Source: Ruthenibacterium avium (GTDB taxonomy: Bacteria; Bacillota; Clostridia; Oscillospirales; Ruminococcaceae). From it: a stretch of DNA of 57,217 bases. The DNA is taken from contig DWYA01000058.1 in NCBI GenBank assembly GCA_019118905.1, positions 1 to 57,217 of the forward strand, in the 5' to 3' direction. Each line of letters starts with the position of its first letter. Positions within the stretch are counted from its first letter, which is position 1. The translations under genes were made by a program, and so were the position numbers. The notes under the pieces are model-generated. The model searched no databases, was not told the origin of the DNA, and saw nothing but the letters and a program-made list of their open reading frames with translations. This document shows positions 48,377 to 57,071 of this stretch, one piece after another.

Positions 48377-48922
48377 ATGTCGAGAATTGGAAGAAAACCC
48401 ATCGTCATCCCTGCCGGTGTCGAGGTCAAAATTGACGGAAACAACATCAGCGTAAAGGGCCCCAAGGGCACCCTGAATTCCACCATTCATTCTTTGATCG
48501 ATGTAAAGGTCGAGAATAATGAGATCGTGGTGACCCGCCCCAATGACGAGAAAGAGGCTCGCAGCTTGCACGGCCTCACCCGTACCCTCATCGCCAACAT
48601 GGTAGAGGGTGTTACGAACGGCTTCAAGAAGGAGCTGGAGATTCAGGGCGTCGGCTATCGTGCCGCAAAGCAGGGCAAGGACCTTGTTTTGAACCTGGGT
48701 TACTCTCACCAGGTGATCATGCCGGAAACTGACGGCATCACCATTGAAGTACCCGATCCCTTGAAGATTGTTATCAACGGCATCGACAAACAGCGCGTTG
48801 GTCAGTTTGCCGCGGAAGTACGCGAGAAGCGTCCGCCCGAACCCTACAAGGGCAAAGGTATCCGCTATGCGGGTGAGTACATTATCCGCAAAGAAGGCAA
48901 GGCCGGCAAAGGCTCGAAATAA
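48377..48922 (+). CDS. rplF: 50S ribosomal protein L6
   Basis: A 181-residue L6 near the factor-binding site. MSRIGRKPIVIPAGVEVKI, the VEGVTNGFKKELEIQGVGYRA strand and the C-terminal KRPPEPYKGKGIRYAGEYI are standard. AAAGGGG precedes the start. Confidence 0.97.
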   Translation: MSRIGRKPIVIPAGVEVKIDGNNISVKGPKGTLNSTIHSLIDVKVENNEIVVTRPNDEKEARSLHGLTRTLIANMVEGVTNGFKKELEIQGVGYRAAKQGKDLVLNLGYSHQVIMPETDGITIEVPDPLKIVINGIDKQRVGQFAAEVREKRPPEPYKGKGIRYAGEYIIRKEGKAGKGSK

Positions 48923-48940
48923 AGTAAGGAGTGAACGAGA

Positions 48941-49300
48941 ATGGTTAATAAACCGGATAAGAACGTCGCACGTCTGCGCCGTCATCGCCGCGTTCGCGGC
49001 AAGATTTCCGGCACTGCACAGTGCCCCCGTCTGGATGTGTTCCGCTCCTCCAAGCACATTTATGCACAGCTGATCGACGATGTGGCCGGTGTGACACTGG
49101 TCAGCGCTTCCAGCATGGATAAAGATTTTGAGGGCTTTGGCGGAAACATCGAGGCTGCTACAAAAGTTGGCAAGGCGATTGCTAAGAAGGCTGCCGATAA
49201 GGGCATCACCCAGGCGGTCTATGACCGTGGCGGCTTTGTTTATCACGGCCGCGTGAAAGCTTTGGCCGAAGGCGCTCGTGAGGGCGGCTTGAAGCTGTAA
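48941..49300 (+). CDS. rplR: 50S ribosomal protein L18
   Basis: A 119-residue L18 that binds 5S rRNA with L5. RLRRHRRVRGKISGTAQCPRLDVFRSSKHIYAQ and the end YDRGGFVYHGRVKALAEGAREGGL are diagnostic. AAGGAG precedes the ATG. Confidence 0.97.
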   Translation: MVNKPDKNVARLRRHRRVRGKISGTAQCPRLDVFRSSKHIYAQLIDDVAGVTLVSASSMDKDFEGFGGNIEAATKVGKAIAKKAADKGITQAVYDRGGFVYHGRVKALAEGAREGGLKL

Positions 49301-49311
49301 GGAGGATACAA

Positions 49312-49812
49312 ATGGAAATGATCGACGCATCCACTTTGGATTTACAAGAAAAGGTTGTTGCCATCAACCGTGTATCCAAGACAGTCAAGGGCGGCCGCAT
49401 CTTTAAGTTTTCCGCTCTGGTAGTTGTCGGCGACGGCAACGGCACGGTTGGTTTCGGCCTGGGTAAGGCCGGCGAGGTTCCCGAGGCAATCCGCAAGGGA
49501 ATCGAGGACGCAAAGAAAAATATGCACAAGATCGCTCTGAAGGGAACTACCATTCCCCACGAGACCGTCGGTGTGTTCGGCGCAGGCCGCGTGCTGCTGC
49601 GTCCGGCTCCCGAAGGTACCGGCGTTATCGCCGGCGGCGCTGTGCGTGCTGTTTTGGAAGTTGCCGGCATTAAGGACATCCGTACCAAGTGCCAGCGCAC
49701 CAACAATCCCTGCAACGTGGTAACAGCAACAATGGCTGGTCTGCGCAGCTTGCAGAGCGCAGAGCAGGTTGCCGCAAAGCGCGGTAAAACCGTGAAAGAA
49801 ATTTTGGGTTAA
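49312..49812 (+). CDS. rpsE: 30S ribosomal protein S5
   Basis: A 166-residue S5 affecting decoding accuracy. VVAINRVSKTVKGGRIFKFSALVVVGDGNGTVGFGLGKA is the conserved core; the spectinomycin loop at 'VSKTVKGGR' appears wild type. AAGGAGG precedes the ATG. Confidence 0.97.
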   Translation: MEMIDASTLDLQEKVVAINRVSKTVKGGRIFKFSALVVVGDGNGTVGFGLGKAGEVPEAIRKGIEDAKKNMHKIALKGTTIPHETVGVFGAGRVLLRPAPEGTGVIAGGAVRAVLEVAGIKDIRTKCQRTNNPCNVVTATMAGLRSLQSAEQVAAKRGKTVKEILG

Positions 49813-49826
49813 GGAGGCAGTGAGTC

Positions 49827-50042
49827 ATGGCTGAAAAGAAAAAACCTGCTGCAAAACAGGCAGAAGGTGGTTTGACCATCAAGTTGACCCGCAGCCTGAT
49901 TGGCCGTAAGCAGAATCAAATTGCAACGGCTTTGTCTCTTGGCTTGAAACGAGTAGGCGATGTAACGGTTCAGCCCGATAACGTCGCAACTCAGGGTAAG
50001 ATCAATAAAATCTCTCACATGGTAGAGGTTACCAAAGCGTAA
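49827..50042 (+). CDS. rpmD: 50S ribosomal protein L30
   Basis: A 71-residue L30 with the core LTIKLTRSLIGRKQNQIATALSLGLKRVGD. The N-terminal MAEKKKPAAKQAEGG adds about ten lysine/alanine-rich residues compared with the usual 58-60-residue L30. AAGGAGG precedes the ATG. Confidence 0.95.
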   Translation: MAEKKKPAAKQAEGGLTIKLTRSLIGRKQNQIATALSLGLKRVGDVTVQPDNVATQGKINKISHMVEVTKA

Positions 50043-50063
50043 AAGCAAGGAGGTGCATGCACA

Positions 50064-50501
50064 ATGATGCTTCATGAATTGAAACCCGCCGCTGGTTCCA
50101 ACAAAGCTGCTAAGCGCAAAGGCCGCGGCGCGGCTTCCGGCAACGGCAAAACGGCTGGTTATGGCCACAAGGGTCAGAAAGCTCGCTCCGGTGTGAAGAA
50201 GGCCGGCTTTGAAGGCGGTCAAATGCCTTTGCAGCGCCGTCTGCCGAAACGCGGCTTCAACAATATCTTCGCTACGGTCTACACCACTGTGAAGATCAGC
50301 GACCTGGAGAAGTTTGAAGCCGGCAGTGTTGTCGACGCAAACGCGCTGCTCGAGAAGGGTGTAATTAAAAAGGTCAACGATGGTGTCAAGGTTTTGGGCA
50401 ACGGTGAGTTGACAAAAGCTTTGACTGTTAAGCTGGATGCCTATACCGCTTCCGCAAAAGAGAAGATTGAGAAAGCAGGCGGGAAGGCAGAGGTGATCTG
50501 A
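50064..50501 (+). CDS. rplO: 50S ribosomal protein L15
   Basis: A 145-residue L15, a late assembly protein. LHELKPAAGSNKAAKRKGRG..GNGKTAGYGHKGQKARSG and FEGGQMPLQRRLPKRGF are diagnostic. Two adjacent ATG codons (50064, 50067) follow AAGGAGG; the first is better spaced. Confidence 0.96.
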   Translation: MMLHELKPAAGSNKAAKRKGRGAASGNGKTAGYGHKGQKARSGVKKAGFEGGQMPLQRRLPKRGFNNIFATVYTTVKISDLEKFEAGSVVDANALLEKGVIKKVNDGVKVLGNGELTKALTVKLDAYTASAKEKIEKAGGKAEVI

Positions 50502-50502
50502 A

Positions 50503-51813
50503 GTGTTCGATACCTTTAAGAACGCGTGGAAGATCCCTGACCTGAGAAAGAAAATTCTTTTTACCCTTGGCGTGTTGGTCCTGTTTCGTCTTGGCTGTGC
50601 CATCCCCGTTCCGTTTGTAACGGGGGATGCACTGCAAAGCATGATCGGCAGCAACACGGGAAACCTGCTGGGTTACATTGATATGCTGACGGGCGGCGCT
50701 TTCGCCAACTCGACACTCTTTGCTTTAGGTGTCGGCCCGTACATCAATGCATCCATTATCATGCAGCTGCTTGCGGTTGCAATTCCTGCCCTTGAGCGCT
50801 TGAGCAAAGAGGGCGAGGACGGACGACGCAAAATGCAAAAGCTGACCCGCTATGTGGGTGCCGGCATTGCGCTTTTGCTGTCTGTTATGTACTACTTCCT
50901 GCTGAATGGGCAGGGCGCGCTGAAATACACCACAGGCTTTGCCGGTGTGTTCTGCGCATTGGTGATTATCCTTTCGTTTGCCGCCGGTTCGATGCTGCTG
51001 CAGTGGATGGGCGAGCAGATTGACGTAAAGGGAATCGGAAACGGCATTTCGATGCTGATTTTTGCCGGCATCATTTCCCGCTGGAGCGGCGTGTTCAACG
51101 CGATCAAAGGCTACATTCAACTGGCGATGAACGGAGAAATTAAGTATTATTTCTTCCTGCCGTTGATTGCAGTACTGGTAGTAGCTGTGGCGGTGATGAT
51201 TGTTGTGCTGAACGCTGCTGAGCGCCGCATTCCGGTGCAGTATGCAAAGCGTGTGGTTGGACGCAAAATGTACGGCGGTCAAAACTCTCACATTCCCATC
51301 AAGGTGAATATGAGCGGTGTGCTGCCCATCATCTTCGCTTCGAGCTTAGTCAGCATTCCCGGCACGCTGGGCGCATTCTTCCCGGCGCTGTATAACTCAC
51401 AAGAGCACCCCATTTGGGCTGCGTTTTTGGGTGCGTTCAACTATAACAGCTGGGCGTACGCTGTGATTTATCTTGTATTGATTATCGCCTTCAACTACTT
51501 CTATGTAGCGATTCAATACGATCCGATTGAGATCGCCAACAATCTGCGCACCAACAACGGTACAATCCCCGGTTACCGTCCCGGTAAGCCGACCAGCGAC
51601 TTCATCACGAAGGTGCTGAGCAAGATTACGTTTGTGGGCGCGCTGTTCCTGGCTGTGGTTGCGATTGCTCCTATCGTTTTGAGCAACGTGCTCTCCATGA
51701 ACATTTCTTTGGGCGGTACCAGCATGCTGATCGTTGTCGGCGTGGCGCTGGATACCTCTCGCAGTCTGGAAAGCTACTTGCTGATGCGTCATCACAAAGG
51801 CTTTTTGGAATAA
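50503..51813 (+). CDS. secY: Protein translocase subunit SecY
   Basis: A 436-residue, ten-helix channel subunit of the SecYEG translocon in the cytoplasmic membrane. MFDTFKNAWKIPDLRKKILFT opening, GIGNGISMLIFAGI, the cytoplasmic-loop signature RRIPVQYAKRVVGRKMYGGQ and the C-terminal MRHHKGFL are typical. The GTG start overlaps closely with the rplO stop, giving coupled translation. Confidence 0.97.
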   Translation: MFDTFKNAWKIPDLRKKILFTLGVLVLFRLGCAIPVPFVTGDALQSMIGSNTGNLLGYIDMLTGGAFANSTLFALGVGPYINASIIMQLLAVAIPALERLSKEGEDGRRKMQKLTRYVGAGIALLLSVMYYFLLNGQGALKYTTGFAGVFCALVIILSFAAGSMLLQWMGEQIDVKGIGNGISMLIFAGIISRWSGVFNAIKGYIQLAMNGEIKYYFFLPLIAVLVVAVAVMIVVLNAAERRIPVQYAKRVVGRKMYGGQNSHIPIKVNMSGVLPIIFASSLVSIPGTLGAFFPALYNSQEHPIWAAFLGAFNYNSWAYAVIYLVLIIAFNYFYVAIQYDPIEIANNLRTNNGTIPGYRPGKPTSDFITKVLSKITFVGALFLAVVAIAPIVLSNVLSMNISLGGTSMLIVVGVALDTSRSLESYLLMRHHKGFLE

Positions 51814-51846
51814 TTTTTAAACAAACGTCTAAGGGGGAAGGCAATA

Positions 51847-52479
51847 ATGAAATTGATCCTTTTAGGTGCGCCCGGTGCGGGCAAGGGAACACAGGCGGAA
51901 GTGATTTGCGATAAGCTGAACATTCCCGCAATCAGCACAGGAAACATTCTTCGTGAAGCGATGAAAAACGGAACGGAGATGGGGCTGAAAGCGAAATCCT
52001 TTATCGATTCCGGCGCCCTTGTCCCCGATGATGTCATCATCAGCATTATTAAAGAGCGCTTGGTGCAGGATGACTGCAAAAACGGTTTTATTCTTGACGG
52101 TGTGCCCCGCACAGTTGCACAGGCACAGGCCCTGGAAGAAATGGGCGTCGAGATTGATAAGGTAATTGATATTGAAGTTGCCGATGAGACCATTGTAAAG
52201 CGCTTATCCGGACGCCGCGTGTGTGCGTCGTGCGGTGCAAGCTACCACACAATTTTCAAACCCAGCGTGAAGCCTGATGTATGTGATCGCTGCAACGGTC
52301 AGTTGATTGTCCGCAAGGACGACGAGCCCTCTACGATTGTAGAGCGCTTGAAAGTGTATCACGAGCTTACCGAGCCGCTGGTAGAGTTTTACAAAGAGCG
52401 CGGAAAGCTGGTTGTGGTAGAAGGAGTGGAAGGTGTGGAAAACACCACAAAGCTTCTGTTTGAAAAACTGGGGGTTTGA
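51847..52479 (+). CDS. adk: Adenylate kinase
   Basis: A 210-residue enzyme interconverting ATP, ADP and AMP. P-loop GAPGAGKGTQ (7-16), AISTGNILREA, and the LID domain with zinc cysteines CASCGASYH ... CDRCNG, the long zinc-binding form usual in Gram-positives. AAGGGGGAAGG precedes the ATG. Confidence 0.97.
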   Translation: MKLILLGAPGAGKGTQAEVICDKLNIPAISTGNILREAMKNGTEMGLKAKSFIDSGALVPDDVIISIIKERLVQDDCKNGFILDGVPRTVAQAQALEEMGVEIDKVIDIEVADETIVKRLSGRRVCASCGASYHTIFKPSVKPDVCDRCNGQLIVRKDDEPSTIVERLKVYHELTEPLVEFYKERGKLVVVEGVEGVENTTKLLFEKLGV

Positions 52480-52482
52480 TTT

Positions 52483-53235
52483 GTGATTCAGATCAAAACA
52501 CCCAAGGAGATTGAAGCGATGCGCGAGGCGTGCCGGATTTCTGCCGGTGCTCTGCGCGCAGGTGGCGCGGCCATTCGGCCTGGCGCCACCACCGCGGATG
52601 TCGACAAAGCAATTTATGACTATATCGTCAGCCGGGGAGCAAAGCCCAACTTTAAAGGCTTGTACGGCTTTCCGGGCTCCGCATGTATTTCGGTGAATCA
52701 GGAATTGATTCACGGAATTCCATCAAAAAAGGTGGTGCTGCGCGAGGGCGATATTGTAAGTATCGACACCGGTGCCGCTGTCCACGGATGGAACGGCGAC
52801 AATGCTTACACCTTTGCGTGTGGCAGTGTTGACGCGCGTGCACAAAAGCTATTAGATGTTACCAAAGAGGCCTTATACCGGGGCATCGCGGCTGCTGTTC
52901 CCGGAAACCGCGTTGGTGATATCGGCGCAGCTGTGCAGCAGTACGTGGAAGAAAACGGCTTTTCTGTGGTTCGCAACTATGTGGGCCATGGCGTTGGCCG
53001 AGAGCTTCACGAAGACCCCGAGGTGCCCAATTACGGACAGCCCGGGCGAGGCCCTCGCCTTGTGAGCGGAATGGTGATTGCCATTGAGCCTATGGTCAAC
53101 GAGAAAAGCCATGTTGTGAAGACGTTATCCGACGGATGGACGGTCGTCACGGCGGACGGAGGCTTGAGCGCTCACTTTGAGCACACCATTGCCATCACGC
53201 CGAACGGGCCGGTCATTCTAACCCAAGAGCCATGA
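52483..53235 (+). CDS. map: Methionine aminopeptidase type I
   Basis: A 250-residue dinuclear metalloprotease removing N-terminal methionine. Metal ligands are seen in VSIDTGAAVHGWNGDNAYTF, GHGVGRELHEDP, IAIEPM and HFEHTIAIT. The GTG at 52483 is three bases after the adk stop. Confidence 0.96.
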   Translation: MIQIKTPKEIEAMREACRISAGALRAGGAAIRPGATTADVDKAIYDYIVSRGAKPNFKGLYGFPGSACISVNQELIHGIPSKKVVLREGDIVSIDTGAAVHGWNGDNAYTFACGSVDARAQKLLDVTKEALYRGIAAAVPGNRVGDIGAAVQQYVEENGFSVVRNYVGHGVGRELHEDPEVPNYGQPGRGPRLVSGMVIAIEPMVNEKSHVVKTLSDGWTVVTADGGLSAHFEHTIAITPNGPVILTQEP

Positions 53236-53257
53236 TTTCAACTGGAGGGTATTGAAT

Positions 53258-53476
53258 TTGTCTAAACAAGATGTCATCGAATTAGAGGGCACCGTTCTCG
53301 AAGCTATGCCGAACACCATGTTTTTGGTGGAACTCGAAAACGGGCACAAGGTAACAGCTCATATCTCCGGCAAGCTGCGCATGAACTTCATCCGCATTTT
53401 GCCCGGCGACAAAGTCACGTTGGAGCTCAGCCCCTACGATCTGACCAAGGGCCGTATCACCTGGCGCTCGAAATAA
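53258..53476 (+). CDS. infA: Translation initiation factor IF-1
   Basis: A 72-residue OB-fold factor that occupies the 30S A site during initiation. SKQDVIELEGTVLEAMPNTMFLVELENGHKV and GDKVTLELSPYDLTKGRI are diagnostic. The start is the second of two in-frame TTG codons (53258), eight bases after GGAGGG; the TTG at 53252 is too close to it. A TTG start on IF-1 is a mild oddity. Confidence 0.95.
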   Translation: MSKQDVIELEGTVLEAMPNTMFLVELENGHKVTAHISGKLRMNFIRILPGDKVTLELSPYDLTKGRITWRSK

Positions 53477-53506
53477 CACGAGCAAACCTTGAAGGAGGTA
53501 CCAATC

Positions 53507-53620
53507 ATGAAGGTGAAACCTTCCGTCAAACCTATTTGCGAAAAGTGCAAGGTCATCAAGCGCAAAGGCCGCGTGATGGTCATCTGCCAGAACCCGAAGC
53601 ACAAACAGCGTCAGGGCTAA
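53507..53620 (+). CDS. rpmJ: 50S ribosomal protein L36
   Basis: A 37-residue zinc-binding L36: MKVKPSVKPICEKCKVIK, then a basic middle and the end CQNPKHKQRQG. The C-x2-C...C-x4-H zinc ligands are intact. AAGGAGG precedes the ATG. Easily missed because of its length. Confidence 0.95.
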   Translation: MKVKPSVKPICEKCKVIKRKGRVMVICQNPKHKQRQG

Positions 53621-53704
53621 GCTTTGCGCTTTTAGCTGAACCAGCATTGATCCGGGCGGGTTCAGTTTACGTTAACGGATAAATCAATCAGGAGGTGCTT
53701 ATAA

Positions 53705-54073
53705 ATGGCACGTATCGCCGGAGTTGACTTGCCGAAAGAAAAGCGAGTCGAAATTGGCCTCACCTATATCTACGGCATCGGTCACAGCGCCGCGAAAGAG
53801 ATTCTCGCTGCGACGAAGATCAATCCGGATACTCGGGTGAAGGACCTCACCAAAGACGAAGAAGCTCTTATCCGTGATTACATCGATAAAAACTTCACCG
53901 TTGAAGGCGACCTTCGCCGCAACGTTGCACTGGACATCAAGCGTTTGGTGGAAATTCAGTGCTATCGCGGTGTGCGTCATCGCAAAGGCTTGCCTGTGCG
54001 CGGCCAGCGTTCTAAGACAAATGCTCGTACCCGTAAAGGTCCGAAGCGCACTGTCGCCAACAAGAAGAAGTAA
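53705..54073 (+). CDS. rpsM: 30S ribosomal protein S13
   Basis: A 122-residue S13 of the 30S head, contacting P-site tRNA and L5. MARIAGVDLPKEKRVEIGLTYIYGIG and the basic end GQRSKTNARTRKGPKRTVANKKK are typical. Preceded by CAGGAGGTG; the 84-bp spacer after rpmJ shows GAACC/GGTTC-type complementarity but no clear element. Confidence 0.97.
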   Translation: MARIAGVDLPKEKRVEIGLTYIYGIGHSAAKEILAATKINPDTRVKDLTKDEEALIRDYIDKNFTVEGDLRRNVALDIKRLVEIQCYRGVRHRKGLPVRGQRSKTNARTRKGPKRTVANKKK

Positions 54074-54094
54074 TCACAAAAGGAGGAACATTCA

Positions 54095-54505
54095 ATGGCA
54101 GCAACGAAAGCCACTAAAAAAGGCGCCGCTGTGCGTACAAAACGCCGTGAGCGCAAAAATATTGAACGTGGCTGCGCTCATATCCAGAGCACGTTCAACA
54201 ACACCATTGTTACCATCACTGATGTGCAGGGCAACGCTGTGTCCTGGGCAAGTGCAGGCGGACTGGGCTTCCGTGGTTCTCGTAAGAGCACCCCGTTTGC
54301 CGCTCAGACTGCTGCAGAAACTGCCGCAAAGGCCGCGATGGAACATGGCATGAAGTCGGTAGAAGTATATGTAAAGGGTCCGGGATCCGGCCGTGAGGCG
54401 GCAATCCGCGCTTTGCAGGCTACCGGGTTGGAAGTTAACATGATTAAGGACGTCACCCCCATTCCTCACAATGGCTGCCGTCCCCCGAAGCGCCGTCGAG
54501 TATAA
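54095..54505 (+). CDS. rpsK: 30S ribosomal protein S11
   Basis: A 136-residue S11 on the 30S platform. ERGCAHIQSTFNNTIVTITD, SWASAGGLGFRGSRKSTPFAAQ and the end NGCRPPKRRRV are diagnostic. AAGGAGG precedes the ATG. Confidence 0.97.
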   Translation: MAATKATKKGAAVRTKRRERKNIERGCAHIQSTFNNTIVTITDVQGNAVSWASAGGLGFRGSRKSTPFAAQTAAETAAKAAMEHGMKSVEVYVKGPGSGREAAIRALQATGLEVNMIKDVTPIPHNGCRPPKRRRV

Positions 54506-54526
54506 TCGAAAGGAGAACAGAAACTT

Positions 54527-55129
54527 ATGGCTAAGAATATGCAGCCGATCGCTAAACGCTGCCACGCTCTGGGCATTTCTCCTGCTGTTATGGGTTATGC
54601 GAAGAAAACCACAAACCGTAATCCCGGCGGTCAGATGAGAAAGAAGAAGAGCGAGTACGCTTTGCAGCTGGCCGAGAAGCAGAAGGTCAAGTTCGTCTAT
54701 GGCATCATGGAGCGTCAGTTCCGTTCCTACTACGAGAAGGCTTCCCGCATGGCCGGCAAAACCGGTGAGAACCTGCTGGTTTTGGTAGAGCGCCGCTTGG
54801 ATAACGTTATTTATCGTTTGGGCTTTGCCGCTACCCGCCGTGAAGCTCGCCAGCTCGTAAGCCACGCACATTTCACTGTGAATGGCCGCAAGGTGAACAT
54901 TCCTTCCTTCCTGGTAAAACCGGGTGATGTGGTGGAAGTTGCACCCGCAAGCCGCTCCTCTGTGAAGTTCAGCAAGCTGACCGGTGAGGACGCGCCCATG
55001 GTGAACCTGCCGCAGTGGCTGGAGCGTGAAAACAAGAGCTTGAAGGGCACTGTCACTAAGATGCCTGTCCGTGAGGACATTGATCTGCCCGTGGAAGAGC
55101 ACTTGATCGTTGAGTTGTACTCCAAATAA
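54527..55129 (+). CDS. rpsD: 30S ribosomal protein S4
   Basis: A 200-residue S4, a primary 16S binder. S4 RNA-binding motif in RRLDNVIYRLGFAATRREARQLVSH; N-terminal zinc cysteines are mostly absent (C- form). Conserved end PVEEHLIVELYSK. Gene lies within the alpha segment as in clostridia. AAAGGAG precedes the ATG. Confidence 0.97.
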   Translation: MAKNMQPIAKRCHALGISPAVMGYAKKTTNRNPGGQMRKKKSEYALQLAEKQKVKFVYGIMERQFRSYYEKASRMAGKTGENLLVLVERRLDNVIYRLGFAATRREARQLVSHAHFTVNGRKVNIPSFLVKPGDVVEVAPASRSSVKFSKLTGEDAPMVNLPQWLERENKSLKGTVTKMPVREDIDLPVEEHLIVELYSK

Positions 55130-55158
55130 CCTCGTGTTCGCGAAGATCGATGTACCAT

Positions 55159-55178
55159 GCAGGCGTTTGTTCGCCTGC
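55159..55178 (+). promoter_or_regulatory. Hairpin in the rpsD-rpoA spacer
   Basis: GCAGGCG and CGCCTGC form a perfect 7-bp stem with a TTTGTT loop, ending eight bases before the rpoA ribosome binding site. Could affect rpoA translation or message processing. Confidence 0.35.
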
Positions 55179-55200
55179 TGATTTAAGGAGGGTTTTTACC

Positions 55201-56154
55201 ATGATGGAGATCGAAAGACCCAAGATCGACACCGCCAGCCTCTCCGCAGATGGCCGCTACGGTAAGTTTGTGGTAGAGCCTCTGGAGCGAGGCTTCGGTA
55301 CAACTTTGGGCAACAGCCTGCGGCGTGTGCTGCTTTCCAGCCTGCCCGGCGTTGCTGTAACCAGCATTAAAATTGACGGCGTAGTGCACGAGTTCTCCAC
55401 AATTGACGGCGTAAAAGAAGACGTTACCGAAATTGTGCTGAACGTTAAGGGCATTACTGCGAAGCTCTATTCCGATACCCCCAAAACGGTTCGCATTGAG
55501 GCGACCGGAGAGGGCGAGGTAACCGCCGGAAGCATCCAGCAGGATGCAGATATTGAGATTCTGAATCCCGATTGGCACATTGCCACTTTGGCAGAAAACG
55601 CAAAGCTCATTATGGAGCTGACCTTCGACAAGGGCCGAGGCTATGTTCCCTCGGAGCGTAACAAGCAGAACGCCGAGCAGGCATCTCTGGGCGCTCTGCC
55701 TGTGGACAGTATCTACACGCCGGTGTTAAAGGTAAACTACACGGTGGAAAATACTCGTGTGGGCCAGATTACCGACTATGACAAGCTGACCTTAGAGGTT
55801 TGGACGGACGGAACCATTAGCGCGCAGGAAGCAGTGAGCTTTGCAGCGCGTATTTTGACCGAGCATTTGAACCTGTTTGTCACGCTGTCTCAGGAGGCTA
55901 TGTCCGCCGAGATTATGGTGGAGAAGGACGATGAGGGCAAGGAGAAGGCACTGGAGATGACCATCGAAGAGCTGGATCTCTCTGTGCGCAGCTTCAACTG
56001 CCTGAAGCGTGCCGGCATCAACACCGTGGAAGACCTGATCAACAAATCTGAAGATGAGATGATGAAAGTGCGCAACCTGGGCCGTAAGAGCTTGGAAGAG
56101 GTTGTGGCAAAGCTGGACTCTCTTGGATTCAAACTTACAAAAGACGACGAATAA
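55201..56154 (+). CDS. rpoA: DNA-directed RNA polymerase subunit alpha
   Basis: A 317-residue alpha subunit. N-terminal assembly domain contains VEPLERGFGTTLGNSLRRVLLSSLPG; the C-terminal promoter-contacting domain holds SVRSFNCLKRAGINTVEDL and VRNLGRKSLEEVVAKL. Two adjacent ATGs at 55201 and 55204; the first is eight bases after AAGGAGGG. Normal length. Confidence 0.97.
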   Translation: MMEIERPKIDTASLSADGRYGKFVVEPLERGFGTTLGNSLRRVLLSSLPGVAVTSIKIDGVVHEFSTIDGVKEDVTEIVLNVKGITAKLYSDTPKTVRIEATGEGEVTAGSIQQDADIEILNPDWHIATLAENAKLIMELTFDKGRGYVPSERNKQNAEQASLGALPVDSIYTPVLKVNYTVENTRVGQITDYDKLTLEVWTDGTISAQEAVSFAARILTEHLNLFVTLSQEAMSAEIMVEKDDEGKEKALEMTIEELDLSVRSFNCLKRAGINTVEDLINKSEDEMMKVRNLGRKSLEEVVAKLDSLGFKLTKDDE

Positions 56155-56174
56155 CGGCAAAGGAGTGAAATGGG

Positions 56175-56516
56175 ATGCCCGGTACAAGAAAGCTTGGCAG
56201 AACCAGCGACCACCGCAGAGCGATGCTCCGCGCTATGGTGACTTATCTGTTTGAAAACGGTAAGATCGAAACCACTGCGACCCGAGCAAAAGAAGTGCGC
56301 GCTATGGCTGAGAAGATGATTACGCTTGGCAAGCGCGACGATCTGCACGCAAAGCGTCAGGTGTTCTCTTTCGTAACAAAAGAGACTGTTGCAAAGAAAG
56401 TGATCGATGAAATCGGTCCGAAATATGCAGACCGCAACGGCGGTTATACTCGTATTATCAAAACGGGTGTGCGCCGTGGTGACGCCGCTGAAATGGCAAT
56501 CATCGAGCTGGTTTAA
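56175..56516 (+). CDS. rplQ: 50S ribosomal protein L17
   Basis: A 113-residue L17 at the exit tunnel. GTRKLGRTSDHRRAMLRAMVTYL and GPKYADRNGGYTRI.KTGVRRGDAAEMAIIEL are diagnostic. Last gene of the operon, followed by a strong terminator. Confidence 0.97.
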   Translation: MPGTRKLGRTSDHRRAMLRAMVTYLFENGKIETTATRAKEVRAMAEKMITLGKRDDLHAKRQVFSFVTKETVAKKVIDEIGPKYADRNGGYTRIIKTGVRRGDAAEMAIIELV

Positions 56517-56529
56517 TCAGTATTTTATT

Positions 56530-56562
56530 TCCCCTTGTTCCCTATGGAGCAGGGGGATTTTT
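56530..56562 (+). terminator. Terminator of the ribosomal operon
   Basis: TCCCCTTGTTCC pairs with GGAGCAGGGGGA (two G-U pairs, CTAT loop), followed by TTTTTG. Confidence 0.85.
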
Positions 56563-56636
56563 GCGTTTTGTCTGAAAGAGTCGAGTCTATCAAAGCACTT
56601 TAAAGGAAGATCTTTGAAATATTTACTTGAATTTGG

Positions 56637-56665
56637 TTGCTAGTTCAATTTTGATGTGCTATACT
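56637..56665 (+). promoter_or_regulatory. Strong predicted promoter of the small gene at 56,757
   Basis: TTGCTA (56637-56642), 17-bp spacer, TATACT (56660-56665) with extended TGC. Transcription from about 56,672 leaves an 85-nt leader. Confidence 0.65.
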
Positions 56666-56756
56666 AGGCGTGTGACCAGATTTATGGAGAAAAATCCCTT
56701 GATTGGATGGATTGGAAAGGGCTGGTTAAAATTAGTTGAAAATGAGGGAAAATAAA

Positions 56757-56990
56757 ATGCAAATCTCAAATCAAGCAGTTTATTCGCGCAATCAAACCTT
56801 TTCTACCGGCCGTTCAGCCCAAAGCGGAAATGCATCTTTTTCTGACGTGATGTCCGGCTTTACCTCGCTTCAGTCGATCGACACTTATCAGGTGTTTTTG
56901 CCGAACGAAAACACGGCATATTCGGGAGGTCAGGCAAATGGGCTTTCCTATAAAATTGATTATGCAGAAACCGCCGCCTCCAACGCCTGA
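56757..56990 (+). CDS. Small orphan protein with its own promoter and terminator
   Basis: A 77-residue polar protein, rich in serine, asparagine, glutamine and threonine, without membrane segment or cysteine. The opening MQISNQAVYSRNQTFS followed by a 'SFSDVM' stretch resembles the start of longer uncharacterised clostridial proteins that begin 'M.I....Y......SF...L', so this could be a short relative or a truncated one. ATG 56757 lies seven bases after GAGGGA; in-frame TTG 56736 and ATG 56742 lack a good site. Flanked by a near-consensus promoter and a terminator. Confidence 0.6.
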   Translation: MQISNQAVYSRNQTFSTGRSAQSGNASFSDVMSGFTSLQSIDTYQVFLPNENTAYSGGQANGLSYKIDYAETAASNA

Positions 56991-57011
56991 CGCCTCCCCT
57001 ATCCCAAAACC

Positions 57012-57049
57012 AAAAGCCGCCGCAGAGCACTTTCTGCCGCGGCTTTTTT
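57012..57049. terminator. Bidirectional intrinsic terminator
   Basis: AAAAGCCGCCGCAGA pairs with TCTGCCGCGGCTTTT (one C-C mismatch, GCACTT loop), followed by TT on the + strand and TTTTGG on the - strand. It would serve the small gene and any gene arriving from the right. Confidence 0.8.
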
Positions 57050-57071
57050 GCTGGGCGGCAGGGCACCTGTA

